Shown here: positions 1 through 7,789 of the stretch, one piece after another
Layout of the letters: every line of letters starts with the position of its first letter
Numbering within the stretch: position 1 is the stretch's first letter
NCBI RefSeq assembly: GCF_000514775.1
Contig: NZ_KI911468.1
Location: 4,288 to 68,287, forward strand
Direction: 5' to 3'
Length of the DNA stretch: 64,000 bases
DNA from: Salinispora pacifica CNR114
GTDB taxonomy: Bacteria > Actinomycetota > Actinomycetes > Mycobacteriales > Micromonosporaceae
Position numbers and translations under genes: made by a program
Notes under the pieces: generated by a model
Seen by the model: only the letters and a program-made list of their open reading frames with translations
Database searches by the model: none
What the model was told of the DNA's origin: nothing

Positions 1-273
1 GTTCAAGGCCGCATGACGAGGCACTAGCGGCATCTGCCGCCTGGGTTCAGGTGTTCAGCGCCATGGCGCATCGCCGGTTTCAGGCGCGGACGACTGCCGA
101 ACCATGGCGCCGGTTGCACGTAGCCGCGTTGGACCAACTCGGCGCGTAGGGGCTGATCGACTGAACCGGGTCAAAGTTGGACACCGCCTACGTGCGGGGC
201 CACCGGAGACGCGCTCTGAAGAGACGTCAGGTAAATCCGAGCGGGATTCGCAGCCGGATGCGATCCTCGAGGC

Positions 274-636
274 ATGACGAGCCCAGCGCAGGATGACGCC
301 GAGGGGGTATACCTGCGGGAGGTCACCGCGCTGGCCGAGAGTCTCATCGCCGCGGAGGATCCTTACGAGGTAGCCCTGGAGATCCACGGGGTGTCTGCGC
401 ATGCGTCGATCGAGGTGGATCCGGCCGGCTTCGTGTACCTCATCTGGGGCGACCTTACCGACCGGGTGGAACTCAAGCCTGACGAGCATGAGCAGGCCAT
501 AGCTGAGATGGTCCGGGCAGCGCGGGAGTGGCTATCGCTGGACCTTGCCAATCATGAGGCCGTGGCCAGGTATCTGGACTACTGGGTCTACGACGTGTGC
601 GGCTATGCAAGGCGGGCCGGCGCAGGCGCTGACTGA
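274..636 (+). CDS. hypothetical protein, 120 aa
   Basis: I do not recognise this protein. It is a small acidic soluble protein without signal peptide, membrane segment or cysteine cluster. Its C-terminal half is rich in Trp/Tyr (WLSLDL, YLDYWVYDV). Codon use is ordinary high-GC with strong third-position GC, which supports real coding. The ATG is preceded by a GAGG very close to the start, so the start is not firmly fixed. The next gene (AraC-type) converges from the opposite strand. The 273 bases before it hold no gene that I can support. Confidence 0.6.
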   Translation: MTSPAQDDAEGVYLREVTALAESLIAAEDPYEVALEIHGVSAHASIEVDPAGFVYLIWGDLTDRVELKPDEHEQAIAEMVRAAREWLSLDLANHEAVARYLDYWVYDVCGYARRAGAGAD

Positions 637-678
637 TTGACTGGAGTAGCAGACCGCCAGGCGCCTGCCCTCGAACTG

Positions 679-1617
679 CTACCGCCAAGCGGCCGAGCGG
701 TGTTCACGGGGGCTCACGCCACGGCGGCGCTTGAAGGCGGTGCTGAGCGCGAAGGAGCTGCCGTAGCCCACCTGGCGGGCGACCGCGCCGACGGTGGTGT
801 GTGGCTCCCGGAGCAGGTCGGCGGCGAGGCTCAACCGCCAGCCGGTCAGATAGGACATGGGCGGTTCACCAACCAGTGCGGTGAACCGCCGGGCAAACGC
901 CGCCCGGGAGACTCCGGTTTCGGCGGCCAGTGCCGCCACGGTCCACGGCCGGGCCGGCTCGTGGTGCAGCATTCGCAGGGCAGGGCCGACGACGGGATCG
1001 CCGTGCGCCTGGTACCAGCCGGGGGGCTCAGCACCGGGACGGGCGAACCACTCCCGCAGTACCGCGATGAGCAGCAGGTCAAGCAGCCGGTCGAGGACCA
1101 CCTCCTGACCGGGGTCGTCCTTGCCGATCTCGTCGGCCAGCAACGGGATCAACGGAGAGTCCCAGGAGTCGCCGGGCACGACGAGCAGCGGCGGCAATGC
1201 GATCAGCAGCCGCTGGCTGACCGCACCCCACATCGGGTACGTACCGGTCAACAGCATCGTCGGGCCGTCCACACTGTTGCCCCAGGTCCGCACCCCCCAC
1301 TCGCTCATCCCGCGGAGTTCCCCACCATCCGGGCCGGTGCAGCGTTGGCCGGGATGGATGACGGCCTGCGGCTCCGTGGAGAGGTCGTCGGCGACCCGGT
1401 ACGGGGCCGGGCCGCGAACGATCGCGGTGTCCCCCGGGGTCAACCGGACCGCCGTGCCCTTCTCCGGCGCGACCCAAGCGTCACCTCGGACCAGGACCAC
1501 CAGGGTGAGGGGCGCCTCGTCCCGGATTGCCAGGGACCACGGCGGGGTCAGGACCGAGCGCAACAGGAACGCCCCCTGGGCTCGGGGGCCATCCAGAAGA
1601 CCTACGACCGCGTCCAC
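679..1617 (-). CDS. AraC family transcriptional regulator with cupin N-terminus
   Basis: About 312 aa, a DNA-binding regulator acting in the cytoplasm. The N-terminal ~190 residues look like the AraC-binding cupin domain of this family (opening MDAVVGLLDGPRAQGAFLLR, then a PPW motif). The C-terminal ~100 residues carry the two AraC helix-turn-helix units (VAALAAETGVSRAAFARRF and VGAVARQVGYGSSFALSTAF). I chose GTG at 1617 because relatives begin MDALAGLLDGPRARGAF; a TTG at 1635 is also open. It is divergent from the NmrA-type reductase that starts 70 bases away, which is a common arrangement for a regulator and its target. Its ligand is unknown. Confidence 0.85.
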   Translation of the reverse strand: MDAVVGLLDGPRAQGAFLLRSVLTPPWSLAIRDEAPLTLVVLVRGDAWVAPEKGTAVRLTPGDTAIVRGPAPYRVADDLSTEPQAVIHPGQRCTGPDGGELRGMSEWGVRTWGNSVDGPTMLLTGTYPMWGAVSQRLLIALPPLLVVPGDSWDSPLIPLLADEIGKDDPGQEVVLDRLLDLLLIAVLREWFARPGAEPPGWYQAHGDPVVGPALRMLHHEPARPWTVAALAAETGVSRAAFARRFTALVGEPPMSYLTGWRLSLAADLLREPHTTVGAVARQVGYGSSFALSTAFKRRRGVSPREHRSAAWR

Positions 1618-1688
1618 GTAGACGATTGAACACAAGCTCGCGCGGATTAGCTATGTCCCGTCTCGGGCTGTCGCACTTCACTGGGCTT

Positions 1689-2527
1689 ATGGCAGACCAA
1701 CGAAAGCAACAGCACACCCTGGTCCTCGGCGGCACCGGAAAGACCGGCCGGCGCATCGTGGCCCGCCTGCGGGGTCAGGGCGTACCGGTGCGGGTTGGTT
1801 CCCGCTCCGCCCAACGGCCCTTCGACTGGACCGACCAGGAAACCTGGGCACCGATTCTGCGGGATGTGGACGCCGTCTACCTCTCCTACCACCCGGACCT
1901 CGCCGCGCCGGGCGCGCTGAAGACGGTTGCCGCGTTCACCGATCTCGCGGTGGCGGCCGGGGTCTCCCGACTGGTGCTGCTGTCCGGTCGTGGGGAGGAG
2001 AGTGCCCGGTCCGCCGAGGAACACGTTCAGTTCGCCGGGGTGGAGTGGACGGTCCTGCGGTCGAGCTGGTTCAACCAGAACTTCAGCGAGGACTATCTCC
2101 TGGAGCCGGTCCGCGGCGGTGAGGTCGTTCTCCCGGTCGGGGCCGTGCCCGAGCCGTTCGTGGACGCCGACGACCTCGCCGAGGTGGCCACGGCGGCGCT
2201 GACCGATGACAAACATGCCGGGCAGCTCTACGAGTTGACCGGGCCCGGCTACTCACCTTCGGTGAGGCGGTTGCTGAGATCTCCACAGTCACGGGTCGCC
2301 CCATCAACTTCGTGCGGGTTTCCCCCGAGGAGTACGCGGACGGCCTCACCGCCGTAGGCGTCTCCGCTGAGGCGATCGAGTTGCTGACACACCTGTTCAC
2401 GACCCTGCTGGACGGGCGAAACGCCCAGGTGACCGACGGTGTTGCGCGCGCCCTCGGCCGGCCGCCGCGCGACTTCGCCGACTACGCCACGAGCACCGCG
2501 GCCACCGGCGTCTGGGGCGGGGCATAG
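1689..2527 (+). pseudogene. NmrA-type NAD(P)-dependent oxidoreductase, frameshifted
   Basis: The first ~185 codons read as an NmrA/ergot-alkaloid-type reductase: ATG at 1689, Rossmann motif GGTGKTGRR, then a family-like body ending in LYELTGP. At 2241-2247 (gggcccg) the frame breaks. The expected continuation LLTFGEAVAEISTVTGRPINF is found one frame over and runs cleanly to the stop at 2527. Restoring one C in the CCC run would join both parts into one protein of about 280 aa. It is either a single-base deletion in the organism or a sequencing error in a GC run. The divergent AraC gene next door probably regulates it. Confidence 0.75.
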
Positions 2528-2621
2528 CCTGCGATGACATGCGGATCGACTCAAGCCGCGCCGCTGAGGACAGCGGCCTGAGCCGATCCGCGTGGATCCA
2601 GCGGCGGAGTCGCCGCCAGGG

Positions 2622-3365
2622 TCAAGCGGCGAAGCCACCGTCCACAGCGATGGCGGCACCAGTGACATAGCGACCAGCGTCACCCGCGAGGTGGGCGACG
2701 GTCGCGGCGACGTCCGACGACTGGCCGAAACGACCGAGTGCGGTGAAGCTCTGCTGCACATCGGCGCCCTCGGCGTCGGCGGGGTTCATGTCGGTCGCCG
2801 TCGGCCCGGGATGGACCAGGTTGACGGTGATCCCCCTGGCACCCAGCTCGCGGGCCAACGACCTGGTCAGGCCGACCAACGCGGTCTTACTCGTCGAATA
2901 CAGCGAGACACCGGGGAGCGGCACCCGCTCGGCCAGGCAACTGCCGATATTGATGATCCTTCCGCCTTCGGTCAGGTGCCGTACCGCCGCCTGGGAAGCC
3001 ACGAAGGGTGCCCGAACATTGACGCTCAACACGCGGTCGATGTCCTCCAGTGACATGTCTTCGACCAGACCGCGCACCAGAATCCCCGCGTTGTTGACCA
3101 CGATGTCGAGCCGCCCGAACTCCGCGACGGCCTGATCCACGGCCGTGCGCACAGCAGTCGGGTCTGCACTGTCAGCCTGGACCGCCCAAGCCCGGCGCCC
3201 CAGCGCCTTGATCCGGTCGACGACATCCGCCGCGCGCTCCGCACTGTCCCGGTAGGTCAACGCGACATCGGCGCCATCCGCTGCCAGCCTCAGCGCCACG
3301 GCCTCGCCGATGCCACGGCTGCCGCCGGTCACGAATGCCACCTTGCCGCCAAGTACCGCACTCAT
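2622..3365 (-). CDS. SDR family oxidoreductase (3-oxoacyl-ACP reductase-like)
   Basis: A 247-aa classical short-chain dehydrogenase/reductase, the normal length for the family. Visible motifs are the cofactor loop TGGSRGIG (residues ~14-21), the NNAG motif (~91-94), the catalytic YSTSK (Tyr-x-x-x-Lys, ~157-161) and the C-terminal VDGG. It should reduce or oxidise a small carbonyl/alcohol substrate with NAD(P)(H). The substrate cannot be read from sequence. It stands alone: the neighbouring MerR gene lies upstream on the same strand with a 116-base gap that holds an inverted repeat. It is distinct from the housekeeping FabG at 37886-38623. Confidence 0.9.
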   Translation of the reverse strand: MSAVLGGKVAFVTGGSRGIGEAVALRLAADGADVALTYRDSAERAADVVDRIKALGRRAWAVQADSADPTAVRTAVDQAVAEFGRLDIVVNNAGILVRGLVEDMSLEDIDRVLSVNVRAPFVASQAAVRHLTEGGRIINIGSCLAERVPLPGVSLYSTSKTALVGLTRSLARELGARGITVNLVHPGPTATDMNPADAEGADVQQSFTALGRFGQSSDVAATVAHLAGDAGRYVTGAAIAVDGGFAA

Positions 3366-3391
3366 GTTCGCTCATCTCTCCTGTCGTGTTC

Positions 3392-3411
3392 GTGAACAAA
3401 GTTAGGTTCAC
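3392..3411. promoter_or_regulatory. inverted repeat, candidate operator of the SDR gene
   Basis: Perfect 6-8-6 inverted repeat GTGAAC-N8-GTTCAC, 27 bases upstream of the SDR start. On the minus strand a TAACTT hexamer that could be a -10 element lies inside the spacer, so a bound repressor would block transcription. The size resembles TetR-type operators, but no TetR gene is in the window. Confidence 0.4.
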
Positions 3412-3481
3412 ATGCTGCGGGCAGGGAGTCTGGCGGCAATCCGACGTCGCGTTTCGGCCGAGAAGCGCCGAGCACGACCCC

Positions 3482-4492
3482 TTAACGCGACGTGGCGTCT
3501 TCGTCTTCCAGATAGGCCGCGGCGGTCCATGCCACCACCGGGTCATCGTCGCGGGACAACCGTCGCAGGACAGGCTGCGCAACAGTTCGAGGCAGCTCCA
3601 GAATGGCCTGGGTGAGGCGGCTGCGGGCGGCGGAGTCCGCGGTGGGGCCGGCGAGTTCAACGGCGAGCGCACTCACGATCTTTTCAGCGCGGGCCGGGTC
3701 ATCCGACAGGGCACCCAGGCACTCGGCCGCCTCGACGTCGTGCCCGCCCTCGACCACCAGGTCGACGAGGGCGGGCACGGCCGCCACCTCGCCCTGCGCA
3801 CCCAGCGCCAGGGCCGCGTGTCGACGGACCGTCGAGTCCGGGTCGTCGAGGGCGTCCACGAGCACTGCGGTCGCCTCGTCACCGGCCAACTCGGCAACCG
3901 CCTGGATCGCACGGCGGCGGATGTCCACGTTCTCGGAGTGGACACCGGACGTCATCGTTGCCAGGGCATCGCCGCCCGCCCGTCCGAGCGCCCAGCGCAG
4001 CGCGCCGGCCACATTCGGGTCGGCTTCGGCGAGGACCGCGCCGGCCAGTAGCTCGGCGGGGATCCGTACCTCCTCGGCGGGAGCCAGGGCGCTCCGCTGG
4101 CGCAGGGCGGCGCTGGGTGAGTTGAGCCCGGTGACGAGTTCGGTGATGCGCAGGACGTCCGGCCATCCGGTGGGCGCCGCGGCGGCGACCGTACGCAGCC
4201 GGTCGAGCAGCTGACGTTCCCGGTCCAGCCGCTCTTCGGTCCAGCTGATCAGGTCGCTCACCAGGCCGGCCGGCGTGCAGGTGGGGTCCTGAAGCGCCTG
4301 GGTGATCTGGCGCAGCGACAGCCCCAGCGACCGCAGGCTCTCCACCTGGAACAGCCGTCGTACGTCCTCGTCCGAGTATTCTCGGTAGCCACCCGAGGTG
4401 CGACCGGTCGGTCGTACCAGCCCCAGCGAGTCGTAGTGCCGAAGCATGCGGGTGCTCACTCCCGAGCGGCGTGCCACGTCGCCGATCAGCAT
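3482..4492 (-). CDS. MerR family regulator with C-terminal HEAT repeats
   Basis: About 336 aa. The first ~70 residues form a MerR winged helix (MLIGDVARRSGVSTRMLRHY, then GGYREYSDEDV), followed by the antiparallel dimerisation helix (residues ~80-115). Unlike standard MerR proteins (~130-270 aa with a small ligand pocket), the rest is built of HEAT-like alpha-hairpins (for example VRRHAALALGAQGEVAAVPAL), suggesting a protein-binding scaffold in place of a small-molecule pocket. I chose ATG 4492, which overlaps the stop of the upstream HEAT-repeat gene by 7 bases, so the two are translationally coupled. A MerR-type operator lies before that upstream gene, which suggests autoregulation of the pair. 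Confidence 0.85.
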   Translation of the reverse strand: MLIGDVARRSGVSTRMLRHYDSLGLVRPTGRTSGGYREYSDEDVRRLFQVESLRSLGLSLRQITQALQDPTCTPAGLVSDLISWTEERLDRERQLLDRLRTVAAAAPTGWPDVLRITELVTGLNSPSAALRQRSALAPAEEVRIPAELLAGAVLAEADPNVAGALRWALGRAGGDALATMTSGVHSENVDIRRRAIQAVAELAGDEATAVLVDALDDPDSTVRRHAALALGAQGEVAAVPALVDLVVEGGHDVEAAECLGALSDDPARAEKIVSALAVELAGPTADSAARSRLTQAILELPRTVAQPVLRRLSRDDDPVVAWTAAAYLEDEDATSR

Positions 4493-5163
4493 GGCGATTC
4501 CTGCTCCCACCCCATCGGGTCCAGCTTGCCGGCGGCGAGCCGCCGCGCCTCCTCGATGAGCTCGTCGTAATCGGCCTCTGGGTCGCGCAGAAGCAGCAGA
4601 GTGGCGTGGGCGTGTTCCCGCGTCCTCGGCTCCGGGCTGTCGACGCCGGCGGCAAGGGCCGGCCGGGCCGCCACACCGAGGCCGACCAGTGCCCGACTGA
4701 GGCTCAGCCGCACGTCCCGGCCCCCGCGACCGAGCTGACTGACCAGCTCCGCGGCCAGCGCCCTCTCTTCCCCCTCGGGGACGAGAGCGACAGCGGCCCG
4801 CCAGGCCGTCCGCGCGACCTCGTCGTCGGGGTCGCGTAGCAGAGTCCCGACGATCGAGGGGTACACACTCCGGTTATTGATCTTGGAGAGCGAGTGCAGG
4901 GCCTGACTACGAGCCTGGGCCTGCTCAGATGTGAGCTCGGCGCGGAGTTTGGGCAGCGTGACCGCCTCCGGCAGGCGGGTGAGTGCCCAGGTGAGCATGT
5001 CCCGCACAAAGAAGTCCGGCTCGACCGCGCACCGCCGCACCAGCGCGGTGACAACACTCGGGTCGGGGTACCTGCCGAGCAGCATGGCCGCCTGCAGCCG
5101 GGTTGACGACGTCTCGGCGCTCAGGGCCGCCACCGCACGGCGGGTGTTCTGGACCGGGTTCAT
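4486..5163 (-). CDS. HEAT repeat protein
   Basis: A 225-aa all-helical cytoplasmic protein made of HEAT/PBS-lyase-type repeats (TRLQAAMLLGRYPDPSVVTAL, ARSQALHSLSKI, VARTAWRAAVALV). ATG at 5163 is preferred over a GTG 12 bases upstream because a good ribosome site (GGGAGG) sits at about 5175-5180, at workable spacing for 5163 and overlapping the GTG. It is first in a two-gene operon with the MerR-HEAT regulator. The shared repeat architecture suggests that the two proteins interact, but that is inference. No enzymatic motif is seen. Confidence 0.8.
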   Translation of the reverse strand: MNPVQNTRRAVAALSAETSSTRLQAAMLLGRYPDPSVVTALVRRCAVEPDFFVRDMLTWALTRLPEAVTLPKLRAELTSEQAQARSQALHSLSKINNRSVYPSIVGTLLRDPDDEVARTAWRAAVALVPEGEERALAAELVSQLGRGGRDVRLSLSRALVGLGVAARPALAAGVDSPEPRTREHAHATLLLLRDPEADYDELIEEARRLAAGKLDPMGWEQESPC

Positions 5164-5192
5164 GGGTAGTACCACCTCCCGGCACAGTCAAG

Positions 5193-5213
5193 ACCTTGTC
5201 ACGGTGTCAAGGT
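5193..5213. promoter_or_regulatory. MerR-type operator
   Basis: 21-base inverted repeat of the form ACCTTGNCAC-G-GTGNCAAGGT with one mismatched pair. On the minus strand it sits between TTGACC and TTGACT hexamers 19 bases apart, the long spacer typical of MerR-activated promoters. It is 30 bases upstream of the HEAT/MerR operon and ~80 bases upstream of the divergent asparaginase gene, so it could affect both. Confidence 0.6.
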
Positions 5214-5294
5214 CAAACGGATCGGTCGAGTCGCCTCGGCTTCACCTGGAAACTGTGACAGGCTGCCGCCGGCACACCCGGACGAGGAGGTGCG

Positions 5295-6350
5295 GTGACG
5301 GAGCAGCCGACATCGGTGCTGATGCTCTCCCTCGGCGGCACGATCGCCATGACCGGCGGCGCTGGCGGCGTCGTGCCGACCCTCACCGCCGAAGAACTCA
5401 TCGCCGCCGTCCCCGGGGCCGCCGACACCGGCATCGACGTACAGGTCCAGACCTTCCGCCAACTGCCGAGCGCCTCCCTGCGCCTCGACGACCTCACCGC
5501 GCTCGCCGCCCTGATCGCCGAACGCACCACGACCGGCGACGTGGACGGCGTCGTGGTCACCCAGGGCACCGACACCATCGAGGAGACCGCCTACCTGCTC
5601 GACCTGCTGCACAGCGACGACGCGCCCATCGTGGTGACCGGGGCGATGCGCAACCCGACCCAGGCCGGCGCCGACGGGCCGGCCAACGTCCTCGCCGCGA
5701 TCCACACCGCCGCCAGCCCCACCGCCCGCGGCCTTGGCGCGCTGGTGGTCTTCGCCGACGAGATCCACGCCGCGCGGTACGTCCGCAAGACACACTCCAC
5801 CAGTGGCGGCACCTTCCGCTCACCGAACACCGGCCCGCTCGGCCACGTCGTCGAAGGCGCGGTTCGGCTGCTCGCCTACCCACCCCACCGGCTGACCGTG
5901 CCGCTGACGGCAGTCACCCGAACACCCCGGGTCGGGCTGCACACCGTCACCGTCGGCGACGACGGAGCCCTGCTCGCCGGCGCCGAGCACCTGGACGGTC
6001 TCGTCGTGGCCGGCTTCGGTGTCGGCCACGTACCCCAACTCCTCATCAGCCAACTCACCGCCCTCGCGGCGACGATCCCGGTCGTGCTCACCTCCCGCAT
6101 CGGCGCCGGGCCGGTCCTGGAAGCCACCTACGCCTTCCCCGGCTCAGAGAGCGACCTGCGGCAGCGAGGACTGATCGGCGCGGGCTTCCTCGACAGCTAC
6201 AAGGCCCGTATCCTGCTGCACACCCTGCTCGCCGCCGGCGCCGACCACGACACGGTCGCCGCCGGATTCGCCGCCGCCGGTGGCACCGGAGCGCCCGCCC
6301 ACTGGCCCTGGGCCAGCACCCCCCGACATCGGGCGAAGGTCGATGAGTAG
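5295..6350 (+). CDS. asparaginase
   Basis: A 351-aa type I/II-like bacterial L-asparaginase that hydrolyses asparagine to aspartate and ammonia. The two catalytic signatures are clear: LSLGGTIAM (first Thr nucleophile region, residues ~12-20) and VVTQGTDTIEET (second Thr-Asp pair, ~94-105). There is no signal peptide, so a cytoplasmic enzyme is expected. GTG at 5295 follows the ribosome site GAGGAGG (5284-5290). Its stop codon overlaps the start of a truncated cyclase gene by 8 bases, so the two were once a coupled pair. It is divergent from the HEAT/MerR operon. Confidence 0.92.
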   Translation: MTEQPTSVLMLSLGGTIAMTGGAGGVVPTLTAEELIAAVPGAADTGIDVQVQTFRQLPSASLRLDDLTALAALIAERTTTGDVDGVVVTQGTDTIEETAYLLDLLHSDDAPIVVTGAMRNPTQAGADGPANVLAAIHTAASPTARGLGALVVFADEIHAARYVRKTHSTSGGTFRSPNTGPLGHVVEGAVRLLAYPPHRLTVPLTAVTRTPRVGLHTVTVGDDGALLAGAEHLDGLVVAGFGVGHVPQLLISQLTALAATIPVVLTSRIGAGPVLEATYAFPGSESDLRQRGLIGAGFLDSYKARILLHTLLAAGADHDTVAAGFAAAGGTGAPAHWPWASTPRHRAKVDE

Positions 6351-6570
6351 GCCGACACCACCGCCCGCCCCCACCGGATCCGGGGCCACGACCCGGCTCG
6401 TCGACCTGTCGCACGTGGTGCGGCACGGCAGGACGACCTACCCGGGCTCACCCGGACCGCACTCCGAGGACCACCTGTCGCGCGAGGAGTCCCGGACCCA
6501 CTACGCACCGGGCACCGAATTCCATATCGGCCGTGACGCGTACCTCCTCTTTGGAGCGAACCGACACTGA
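6343..6570 (+). pseudogene. cyclase family protein (kynurenine formamidase-like), 3'-truncated
   Basis: 75 codons that match only the N-terminus of metal-dependent cyclase family enzymes (LVDLSHVVRHGRTTYPG, then HYAPGTEFHIGR). Members are normally ~210-270 aa and the metal/catalytic HxGTHxD motif comes later, so it is missing here. Family-like sequence stops near 6530 and the reading continues into unrelated DNA until the stop at 6570. The start overlaps the asparaginase stop (ATGAGTAG). The break coincides with the beginning of the inserted-looking 6.6-13.2 kb region, so the remainder was probably lost when foreign DNA arrived. Confidence 0.75.
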
Positions 6571-6580
6571 TCGACGTTGC

Positions 6581-6586
6581 TACGAT
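6581..6586 (+). promoter_or_regulatory. candidate -10 element of a leaderless operon start
   Basis: TACGAT ends 7 bases before an ATG (6594), the geometry expected for a leaderless actinobacterial transcript. There is no ribosome site before that ATG. No clear -35 hexamer at normal spacing. Confidence 0.4.
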
Positions 6587-6593
6587 CAGCTGA

Positions 6594-6677
6594 ATGAGCC
6601 CCGCACGATTCGAGACCCCCAGGTTCCGGTCCGGTAACCAGGCGGCAGGCAACGCCGGAAGGACGTCGGTCCGATGA
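6594..6677 (+). CDS. 27-aa leader-like ORF, first cistron of the WXG100-like operon
   Basis: Short basic ORF (starts MSPARFETPRF, ends GRTSVR). Its TGA stop overlaps the ATG of the next gene as ATGA, so translation of the two can be coupled. A TACGAT box 7 bases before the start suggests a leaderless mRNA. I recognise no family. It may be a genuine small protein or a device that delivers ribosomes to the next cistron. It could also be chance; the tight overlap and promoter position are the only support. Confidence 0.4.
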   Translation: MSPARFETPRFRSGNQAAGNAGRTSVR

Positions 6678-6919
6678 CAGCCGACGCCCAGGGGCAAGCC
6701 GAGGCCGGCGCGGACGTGCACTCACCAGACCACACGATCCGGATCATCGCCTCCCTGGACGGGCAGGTGGACGTACGAATACGGAGTCTGCACCGCCACA
6801 CCGAGGAGTCGCTGGCCCGGCAGGTACGGGCAGCCGCCCGATTGGCCTTGGCCCACCTACAACAGCCGACCCAGAATGACCAGTCTGGCCAGGACCGCAG
6901 TCGCCCGAGCCGGAGGTGA
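6674..6919 (+). CDS. YbaB/EbfC-like small protein
   Basis: 81 aa. The core (IRIIASLDGQVDVRIRSLHRH, then SLARQVRAAARLALAH) has the beta-hairpin plus amphipathic helix pattern of YbaB-like nucleoid-associated proteins, which occur near WXG100/ESX genes in actinobacteria. It shares this pattern with the third protein of the operon (7484-7789), so the two are probably paralogues. A GGAAGG ribosome site lies ~11 bases before ATG 6674, and the start overlaps the 27-aa ORF upstream. The assignment to YbaB is by pattern only. Confidence 0.6.
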   Translation: MTADAQGQAEAGADVHSPDHTIRIIASLDGQVDVRIRSLHRHTEESLARQVRAAARLALAHLQQPTQNDQSGQDRSRPSRR

Positions 6920-6926
6920 GTAGCCG

Positions 6927-7487
6927 GTGGTTAAGAAACGGCTGATTGCGGTGACCACGGCCGCTGTTCTGGTTCTGGGAGTCATCGGAGTGTGGCAGTG
7001 GGCCCCGTGGAGCGGGCGAGCGGCGTTGCCGTCCTGCGACGAAGTGGCCGCGATGCTGCCGGATACGGTGCCCGGGTCGTGGACGGTGACTCACACCCAG
7101 CCGGACCCGAACCATCTTCTGGTTTGCGAATTCGACTTGACCTCCAACGACCAGGTGTACACGGGCGAAGTTTGGATAAGCATTATTGATGGCGGCGATG
7201 CCGCGATACTACAAAAAATGGTCATGGGCAGCCCCTGCTACGGCAGACAGGTTCCCTTTCCTGATGCCGAGCGGTACCAGACGGTGAGATCCTGCTTGAA
7301 TCTGATTAACGACAAAGTCTACGCCACCGTCTACGCACTCTCGGAGCGGCGCTACACCCACGTCCGCGCCTCACTTACCGGCCCTGACCAGCCCGAATAT
7401 CAGAACGTCTCCTACACCAACGACACCGCGCAGCGGATCGCCGACTTCACGATGACCCTGACGACTTCGGACGAAGGCACCCGGTGA
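6927..7487 (+). CDS. secreted or membrane-anchored protein, DUF3558-like
   Basis: 186 aa. It begins with a basic start and a hydrophobic segment (residues ~5-24, LIAVTTAAVLVLGVIGVWQW) that acts as signal peptide or anchor. There is no lipobox. The exported part begins with LPSCDEVAAMLPDTVPG, which resembles the opening of DUF3558-type secreted actinobacterial proteins, and contains four cysteines that could form two disulfides. GTG at 6927 has a ribosome site (GGAGG) that overlaps the end of the previous gene; its own stop overlaps the next start (GTGA). Function unknown; the operon context links it to a WXG100-like protein. Confidence 0.7.
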   Translation: MVKKRLIAVTTAAVLVLGVIGVWQWAPWSGRAALPSCDEVAAMLPDTVPGSWTVTHTQPDPNHLLVCEFDLTSNDQVYTGEVWISIIDGGDAAILQKMVMGSPCYGRQVPFPDAERYQTVRSCLNLINDKVYATVYALSERRYTHVRASLTGPDQPEYQNVSYTNDTAQRIADFTMTLTTSDEGTR

Positions 7488-7789
7488 ACAGCCTGACCCG
7501 ATACTTCGCCGATGTCTCCCGAATCCGGGCCGTCGGTCGCTCTACCAATCAATGGGTAGAAGTTGTCCGCCACCACGACGGGGACCTTGACGTGCGCATC
7601 CGCCCCGGCCTGCTGCGCCGCTACACCGAAGAGGAAGTTGCCGCCGAGGTTCGCACCGCGTTGATAGCTGCGATCGCCGACCATCGACGGCAGTACAGGA
7701 AACTCCGGATCGACTACTTTGGCTCGTCGCTGGGCGTCGAGGAGTTCACGCGACCCCAGCCGTCGGATGACCAGGAGCAGACGCGGTGA
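7484..7789 (+). CDS. YbaB/EbfC-like small protein, second copy
   Basis: 101 aa, same layout as the 81-aa protein two genes upstream: a strand region (VEVVRHHDGDLDVRIRPG) followed by a helix (YTEEEVAAEVRTALIAAIADH). The longer C-terminal tail ends in charged residues. It is coupled by 4-base overlaps on both sides (GTGA at 7484, GTGA at 7786), so it is made together with the secreted protein and the WXG100-like protein. A chaperone or DNA-binding role is possible for YbaB-like proteins; nothing in the sequence decides. Confidence 0.6.
   Translation: MNSLTRYFADVSRIRAVGRSTNQWVEVVRHHDGDLDVRIRPGLLRRYTEEEVAAEVRTALIAAIADHRRQYRKLRIDYFGSSLGVEEFTRPQPSDDQEQTR

Noticed and set aside
1..273. 144-codon minus-strand reading at the left edge (55-489)
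   Set aside because: It lies antisense to the better-supported 120-aa gene and has Arg-rich shadow composition.
3365..3481. TetR regulator for the operator at 3392
   Set aside because: No TetR-like gene in or near this stretch; the nearest regulator is the MerR gene with its own operator.
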